Translations under genes and position numbers: made by a program | Shown here: positions 34,288-39,384 of the stretch, one piece after another | How positions within the stretch are numbered: position 1 is the stretch's first letter | Layout of the letters: each line of letters starts with the position of its first letter | Notes under the pieces: generated by a model | What the model was told of the DNA's origin: nothing | Seen by the model: only the letters and a program-made list of their open reading frames with translations | Databases searched by the model: none | From: Lachnospiraceae bacterium | GTDB taxonomy: Bacteria; Bacillota; Clostridia; Lachnospirales; Lachnospiraceae | Direction of reading: 5' to 3' | DNA: 39,384 nt | NCBI GenBank assembly: GCA_017448845.1 | Contig: JAFSKT010000039.1 | Span: forward strand, 1-39,384

Positions 34288-37272
34288 TCACCATTCCTGA
34301 ATATCCGCTTCAGAACCAAATGTCATCTCCAGAAGCTCCGCAGCAATATCTTTACTGCATACCCTCATAAGATTATCTTCGGCATCTTCCTTAGACAGCA
34401 GATTCATGCTGCCATACCATACAATCTCATTATCGATCACAGCATAATGCTCGCAGGACTCTTCCACAAGCTTGATTTCAAATCCTGCTTTACGAAGTCT
34501 CTCCATTAGTTCCATCCTGACATCATCCCTGCCATATTTGTAAGAGTCCGGATGCCAAGTAACAACCGTCACCTTAACCCCCAGTTCCTGCCGGTTGCCA
34601 AGAGCAGAGATAATATGGTTTACTTTTTGATTGTTAAGTCTCGGACTTGAAACAATCACTGTCCTCTTTGCTTCTTCCAGATCTCTCCAATAAGTATCTG
34701 CGTAGTTTTCTATGTCATAGATGGCATTTGCCTTCTGCTTTTCGCCATCCATATTTACGCATAGTTCATATCCAATCTTTTTATATGCCTTCAGTCTTGC
34801 AGCATACATTTTATCGAATTTTGGAATGTGGCTGTCAACATAATCATAGACGATGACATTTTCTTTTCCATCATAATCCCTGTTCAGACGGCCTACATAC
34901 TGCTCCACGACATTTTCACCTGAAACCGGTGTAGCCATAAACAAAGTATCAAGTCTCGGAAAGTCGAAGCCCTCTCCAAGCAAAGAACCCGTGCCCACAA
35001 GAATCAGACTGTCAGAATCATCCACATTGTTCAGTTCTTCTACCTGCGCTCTGCGTGCTTTCGTACCGTTAGCACCAATCAGCAGGATCAGCCTGTCGGC
35101 ATATGCTTTAAGTCTCTCCGCAAGTTTCTTCGCATGATCAACATATTTTGTCAGCACAACCGGCGTTCTTCCCGCCTGAACACAAGCTACAACGTCTTTG
35201 ATGATCTGATCGTCACGAACATCATTATTCCTGATCAATTCAAAAGCATCATTGCCATATGGTGTTTTCGACATATGATGTGGCCTCACTGTCTTTGTAA
35301 ATCGCGGATATACCAGATGGTCTATATTCTGTTCTTCTGCTCTGTCCTTCGCTGTGAATCGGTATCTGATAGGTCCAAGCAGGAACTCGTTTATCTTTTC
35401 CTTGCCATCGCCACGTTTCGGTGTTGCTGTTACACCGTACACATACCTGGCATTTATCTCCTGAAGCACTTCTATCGCACTGTCCGAAGCAGCATGATGG
35501 CATTCATCAAAATACACTTGTGAGTATTCCTTAAGCATCGGATGGAAACCGTCCTTTTTCTTAAGGGAACGTATCATAGCCACATCCACTATCCCGGTCA
35601 GCGTATCATGTGATCCCTGAAGATTTCCGATCAGCGTTTTTCTCTTTCTAATTTGCCCGGTCTTTGTCTGATATTCCGGTAGTTCTTCATCAATATCAAG
35701 AAACTCGTCAAGTCGCTTAAGCCATTGGTTCATCAGATCTGCCCTGTCGACAAGGATCAGTGTGCTTACACCTCTTTTTGCAATCATGTCACAGCATACT
35801 ACAGTCTTTCCAAATGCTGTGGCAGCGTGTAATATCCCGATATCATTTTCAAGCATGGTATCCACAGCAGGAATCTGGGAATCCCGAAGTTCTCCCTTAA
35901 ATGAAATATTTAGTTTTCGACCTTCCGTTCTCTTATCTTCAATCTCATATTCGACTCCTGCTTTATCAAACTCCTTTAGGATTCTCTCACGAAGTCCACG
36001 AGGCAAAACAATATATTTGCCTTCGTCATTTCCAAGATAAATAAATCTTGATTCGTCGTAATTCGGCATATCCATAGCCTGATTCTTGAAATACTGCTTG
36101 TTGGAAAATGTTGCCATACGACGGAGCTGTCTCTTTGCTTTATTCGTCATCCCCGTGGAATCAATGTATATACGATCAGCCAGTACGATATGAACCACTC
36201 CCTTCACACTTCCTGCTTCAATCTCAGAATTCTTATCCCATGGAGTCTCATCTCCGTCATCCTCATTGGTAGTGCCTGTGCTGTACCACAAAGAAAGATA
36301 GTCCTCTATCTCTTGTTTAGTCAGGCGTTTTGTACCTCCAAGAACTTTTAACTGATCTTCATAAGCATTCCAGTTTTCATCAACAAAGGCGCTATTTCCG
36401 TTCTTCAATGCCATTCCTTGAAGAGGAAGTGCAATTACATTTCCGAGTCCGCCTTCGGGAAGAGCATCCTGTGTCGGTATCATGCGATCATAGTATTTGA
36501 ATGACTTCAGATTGACAGATTCAGCACCTTTCTCAAGCAACGCAAAACCGAATCTTCTGGCCAGCCGTGCAGGAATCATTTCTTTGAAGAATATCCATAG
36601 ATGCGCACCTCTTCCTGATCTCGACCGCTCTACGACCACATCCACATTCAGATTTTTACAAATGCGTCGCAGCGCATTTATCTCATCTTTCCAGCTGTCA
36701 TCTACATTTGCATAGTCATCCTGCTCTGCACCTTTTGCATGATTGTCAAAGTCAAATACCAGCAACTGACAAAGATTGTTTTCGAGCATAGGATAGATAG
36801 CTACCACATCATTTCCAATCGGGTCCAACCCCTTCATATGTGCTTTTATAAGCGGTAATGTAATAGGCTTATATGCTCTAAACTCACAATCCTTACAACG
36901 GACTCCATCCTTCAACTTATAATGACAGCAAGGATCCCATCGGTTGAAACATTGCGTATAATATCCGTTTTTACCGGTCTTTGGATTTGTATATCGTAGA
37001 TCATATACATCATTCCGACCACGGCAAAACATCGTAAAGAAAGCACTTGCAATCTTGTCGGTTATTTCGAATTCCTTTATACGGGCTCCTTGGTTCGAAT
37101 CATATAATTCTACCTTAGACTCACCATTATCCGTAACAATATCAGCATACGAAACACCGGCTTCATCCATACGTTGCTTCAGAAGACGGTTTTCATCCGT
37201 AAGAGCCTGTATCTTGGATTGCAATTGTTCAATTATATCTGAATGCTGCTGTACAGGTTCATTCATAGCCAT
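34288..37272 (-). CDS. TOTE-type primase-helicase-PLD protein
   Basis: A 994-residue multidomain protein. A coiled coil (about 12-38) is followed by a Cys/His cluster (C108, C115, C116, H117, C126, C129). An archaeo-eukaryotic primase domain has DFD at 174-176 and SRSGRGAHLW with H224. A superfamily 2 helicase has Walker A ATAFGKT (484-490), DECHH (589-593), VTATPKRGD and the motif VI QYVGRLNRDYDGK (791-803). A C-terminal phospholipase-D-like domain (about 868-990) has VIDNEIVWYGSMNLL. This matches proteins described for TOTE conflict systems, thought to act against mobile elements. The PLD HxK pair is replaced by C940 and H942, though D947, G954, S955 and N957 remain. AGGGAG precedes the ATG by four bases; a second ATG two codons later is possible. 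Confidence 0.9.
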   Translation of the reverse strand: MAMNEPVQQHSDIIEQLQSKIQALTDENRLLKQRMDEAGVSYADIVTDNGESKVELYDSNQGARIKEFEITDKIASAFFTMFCRGRNDVYDLRYTNPKTGKNGYYTQCFNRWDPCCHYKLKDGVRCKDCEFRAYKPITLPLIKAHMKGLDPIGNDVVAIYPMLENNLCQLLVFDFDNHAKGAEQDDYANVDDSWKDEINALRRICKNLNVDVVVERSRSGRGAHLWIFFKEMIPARLARRFGFALLEKGAESVNLKSFKYYDRMIPTQDALPEGGLGNVIALPLQGMALKNGNSAFVDENWNAYEDQLKVLGGTKRLTKQEIEDYLSLWYSTGTTNEDDGDETPWDKNSEIEAGSVKGVVHIVLADRIYIDSTGMTNKAKRQLRRMATFSNKQYFKNQAMDMPNYDESRFIYLGNDEGKYIVLPRGLRERILKEFDKAGVEYEIEDKRTEGRKLNISFKGELRDSQIPAVDTMLENDIGILHAATAFGKTVVCCDMIAKRGVSTLILVDRADLMNQWLKRLDEFLDIDEELPEYQTKTGQIRKRKTLIGNLQGSHDTLTGIVDVAMIRSLKKKDGFHPMLKEYSQVYFDECHHAASDSAIEVLQEINARYVYGVTATPKRGDGKEKINEFLLGPIRYRFTAKDRAEEQNIDHLVYPRFTKTVRPHHMSKTPYGNDAFELIRNNDVRDDQIIKDVVACVQAGRTPVVLTKYVDHAKKLAERLKAYADRLILLIGANGTKARRAQVEELNNVDDSDSLILVGTGSLLGEGFDFPRLDTLFMATPVSGENVVEQYVGRLNRDYDGKENVIVYDYVDSHIPKFDKMYAARLKAYKKIGYELCVNMDGEKQKANAIYDIENYADTYWRDLEEAKRTVIVSSPRLNNQKVNHIISALGNRQELGVKVTVVTWHPDSYKYGRDDVRMELMERLRKAGFEIKLVEESCEHYAVIDNEIVWYGSMNLLSKEDAEDNLMRVCSKDIAAELLEMTFGSEADIQEW

Positions 37273-37315
37273 CGCACTCCCTGCTTTTTTGTTATGCAGA
37301 TTTCACTTCACCCGT

Positions 37316-38077
37316 TCATTCATCAATCACGGAAACGGACTCAATCTTATACCCGAGTTTCCCCATAACTTCTATCTTTTCATACTCACCGGTCTCGGAA
37401 TCAATAACGATCATAGCCGACTCTCCGATCTGGGTACCGTCAAGATATGTAGAGAACACATCCGTTGAGATGATTCCATCCTTCTCAAATATTCTCTCCA
37501 CCGGCGTATGTCCAACCACCTGTTTGTAAACATCCGCCCGGAAAGTCTCTCTGTCCTTATTCTGCGGTCTTAGCCACAGAGGAGACTCGTCATTCCAGAG
37601 ATAATCGTGCGGAGCATCATTTACTGCCGCTATAACATCATCTATATCGGCAGCCAACAGATCCTCGCTAAGCCACTTCAAAAATTCTACCGTAAGACCT
37701 CCATGCGAAAACAGAACATTATCAATGCGGTGCATTATATTTATCTGGGAGGGATCCTTAAGGCTGTTCTCCAGTTCTTCAAGCTTTACCATTACTGTCC
37801 GCTCTGCATATGGAGAGTACCCCGTTTCAAGTCTTCCCCACGGATAGCTGACATCATGGTTGCCATAGCACCACAATGTATCCGGATACGATGCCGCGAA
37901 TGCGATCGCACGGTTGAATGTCTCTCTATATCGTTCTATTTGGAACTCCATATCCCAGTCATCCGGCATATCCATAAGACACACAGCCCTGTCAGCTTTA
38001 CCAGCTTTCAGGATAGTCTCAGCCCTATCAAATATCCATGTTTTTAGATGAATATCCGGTATTACAAGTACCTTCAT
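37316..38077 (-). CDS. Calcineurin-like metallophosphoesterase
   Basis: A 253-residue soluble phosphoesterase. Metal ligands are visible in order: PDIH (D8, H10), MDMPDDW (a GDxxDD-like motif with Met for Gly), YGNHD (72-75), SHGG (H125) and GHTP (H190). Similarity is to the protein phosphatase/Ap4A hydrolase side of the family. It could act on a nucleotide, a nucleic-acid end or a phosphoprotein. It is the first gene of the island operon: the TOTE gene begins 43 bases after its stop. AAGGGG lies upstream of the ATG at 38077, and the leader contains a strong palindrome. Association with the TOTE protein is seen in this sequence; functional linkage is inference. Confidence 0.88.
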   Translation of the reverse strand: MKVLVIPDIHLKTWIFDRAETILKAGKADRAVCLMDMPDDWDMEFQIERYRETFNRAIAFAASYPDTLWCYGNHDVSYPWGRLETGYSPYAERTVMVKLEELENSLKDPSQINIMHRIDNVLFSHGGLTVEFLKWLSEDLLAADIDDVIAAVNDAPHDYLWNDESPLWLRPQNKDRETFRADVYKQVVGHTPVERIFEKDGIISTDVFSTYLDGTQIGESAMIVIDSETGEYEKIEVMGKLGYKIESVSVIDE

Positions 38078-38102
38078 TATCTCTTTCCCCTTATATGCAA
38101 AA

Positions 38103-38135
38103 TGACTTTCGAGCGATCAGCGCATTCGAAAGTCA
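38103..38135 (-). promoter_or_regulatory. Perfect 10-bp palindrome in the island operon leader
   Basis: TGACTTTCGA (38103-38112) and TCGAAAGTCA (38126-38135) are exact inverted repeats around 13 bases. On the minus strand it is transcribed, ends 25 bases before the ATG at 38077 and is followed by TTTT. It may be an attenuator-like terminator or a repressor site. Confidence 0.65.
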
Positions 38136-38177
38136 CCACCCGTTTTATCAATGTTATCGTCAAAAACGACTGCAAAT

Positions 38178-38186
38178 ATTATAGCA
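38178..38186 (-). promoter_or_regulatory. Extended -10 promoter of the island operon
   Basis: The minus strand reads TGCTATAAT, a perfect TATAAT (38178-38183) with a TGn extension; no good -35 is visible. The predicted transcript starts about 38171, about 95 bases before the phosphoesterase ATG, so the palindrome at 38103-38135 lies in the leader. Confidence 0.55.
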
Positions 38187-38233
38187 TTTCTGCAGCCATT
38201 TTTCTATCTTATTTTTGCGGGAAAATGGGTATT

Positions 38234-39222
38234 TCATGATATTAGGCCAAGTATTCTGTCGTACTCATCCTGATGCTTCCATATTACATGTATTTCAGTA
38301 CTTCCCAATACCTCAACCTTTTCAATAAGGGATGCCACTATCCGCTTATCATAAGTTTCAATACCCGCATATTTCATAATCGGAAAATCATTTATAAGAT
38401 CATCATCTGTCCTTGACGCTTCAATCTGCGTTTCTATTTCTGCCATCAATGTTCTATACTCCTTCTTTACATAGGAATCCACAAGAGCGACCATAGTGAT
38501 GATGTCGTCTATCACCCCACCTAAAACTGGTATCTTTTCTGCCTTTTTCAGAAAAGCATCAAGCTTTTCCTTGCAATCTTATGAATCCCATGATTTTCTA
38601 AATATTTTGCGATTCCGTTAGATCCCATATCTGTATTAACGTACTGGTCAAAGATTGTTCTGATAGCTACAGCTTCCTCTTCATTTATTTCAAGCTTTCC
38701 ATCAACTAGGGCATATCCATAAGGAGCAAAGCCGCCATTCCACTTACCTTCTCTTGCCTTTTGCATACGCCCTTCCATGGTTTGAACACGTATATTTTCA
38801 CGCTCTATCTCAGCAACTGCTGACAGTACAGAAATCATGAGTCTTCCAGCCTCTTTGGATGAATCTATCCCATCCTCTACACAGATCAAATTCACGCCAA
38901 AATCCTGCATAATCTGAAGTGAATTAAGAACATCAGCTGCATTTCTGCCAAATCTGGAAAGCTTAAATACCAGAACAAAAGAAATATCATCTTTCCCGTA
39001 TTTAATGTCTTCCATCATATTGTTGAAAGCTACACGCCCTTCTATTGATTTACCGGACTTACCAGCATCTTCATATTCACCGACGATTTCGTAATCATTA
39101 AATTCGCAGAAAGCTTTCATTCTAGATTTCTGTGCCTCCAAAGAATAACCATCTATCTGCATAGATGTGGAAACACGAGTATATAGATATACTTTTGGTT
39201 TTTCTTTTCCCAATAATATCAT
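38234..39222 (-). pseudogene. Large serine recombinase with internal deletion and frameshift
   Basis: The first part (39222 or TTG 39213 to 38548) encodes a resolvase catalytic domain (YTRVSTSMQIDGYSLEAQ with the nucleophile Ser, then FKLSRFGRNAADVL). It then enters the recombinase domain (NGIAKYLENHGIHKIAR), where it runs out of frame at about 38570. The other frame resumes directly as KEKLDAFLKKAEKIP and continues to the stop at 38234, giving the usual C-terminal end of such recombinases (IVASLIEKVEVLGSTEIHVIW). Most of the recombinase domain and any zinc ribbon are missing, so DNA integration activity should be lost. The TTG at 39213 sits nine bases after AAAGGAG, whereas the ATG at 39222 abuts it, so TTG is the likelier start. 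It marks the upstream edge of the accessory island. Confidence 0.85.
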
Positions 39223-39227
39223 CTCCT

Positions 39228-39384
39228 TTAGATATTTTTATCCGGAAGTTTTAACAAAGCATCAATAACCGGGCGAACCATTTGTACTGATTCTACCTTG
39301 TTAATAGCACAGAGCTTTCGTCCTGCATCCTTACTTGATGCTCCACAGTGGAATGCCTGCTCTGTTGGCAATCCATAATCGAGA
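39228..39384 (-). CDS. C-terminal part of an unidentified gene, 5' end beyond the window
   Basis: The minus strand is open from the window edge to TAA at 39228-39230, giving 52 residues that begin LDYGLPTEQAFHCGASSKDA and end LLKLPDKNI. No motif is recognised. The stop is only five bases before the recombinase ATG at 39222, and the recombinase ribosome binding site overlaps it, so the two were co-transcribed. It is probably a small accessory gene of the same mobile element. Confidence 0.6.
   Translation of the reverse strand, partial: LDYGLPTEQAFHCGASSKDAGRKLCAINKVESVQMVRPVIDALLKLPDKNI

Overview
The window looks like the chromosome of an anaerobic Bacillota of the Clostridia, most like Lachnospiraceae. 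The reasons are the Firmicutes-type class III fructose-1,6-bisphosphatase, strong AGGAGG ribosome binding sites, large hybrid histidine kinases with HPt tails, a DegV domain, and long co-directional operons. This placement is inference from gene content. I saw no rRNA, tRNA or CRISPR array.

Region 1 (1-10.75 kb, minus strand) is one tightly packed operon. Read in transcription order it encodes a DltD-like SGNH protein, a DltB-like MBOAT acyltransferase, a DltA-like adenylating enzyme, a DltC-like carrier protein, a fold-III PLP decarboxylase, a phosphohexomutase, diaminopimelate decarboxylase (LysA) and the start of CarB. The first five resemble the D-alanylation (dlt) system with a decarboxylase added. 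The adenylating enzyme departs from DltA at the substrate pocket, so the group transferred may not be D-alanine.

Region 2 (10.8-18.2 kb) has a DMT-family transporter, a 230-base imperfect palindrome, an orphan LytS/YesM-type sensor kinase, fructose-1,6-bisphosphatase, and a large secreted Gly-rich beta-solenoid protein. The last codons of the kinase are shared, in antisense, with the 3' end of a response regulator that sits intact 5.3 kb away. This is a scar of gene shuffling.

Region 3 (18.2-29.9 kb) is a seven-gene signalling operon on the minus strand: REC-GGDEF diguanylate cyclase, hybrid kinase, hybrid kinase with an embedded DegV lipid-binding domain and HPt, a 72-residue protein, an unassigned protein, a sodium:alanine symporter and a dual-receiver regulator. 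A fused HTH-receiver regulator is transcribed divergently from it. A 220-bp direct repeat, covering the promoter, leader hairpin and first 15 codons of that regulator, lies at each end of the operon. The whole 10.8-kb block could therefore be a duplicated, inserted or excisable unit.

Region 4 (29.86-32.0 kb) has a membrane-anchored SGNH hydrolase with a very long charged coiled-coil tail, a 650-base spacer holding a 74-bp tandem array, and a small unknown gene.

Region 5 (32.0-39.4 kb) is an accessory island. It holds a Fic gene cut at its catalytic motif, then an operon of a calcineurin-like phosphoesterase, a TOTE-type primase-helicase-PLD protein and a large helical-repeat partner, all behind an extended -10 promoter and a leader palindrome. 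It ends in a serine recombinase broken by an internal deletion. The three-gene unit is a plausible anti-mobile-element (conflict) system.
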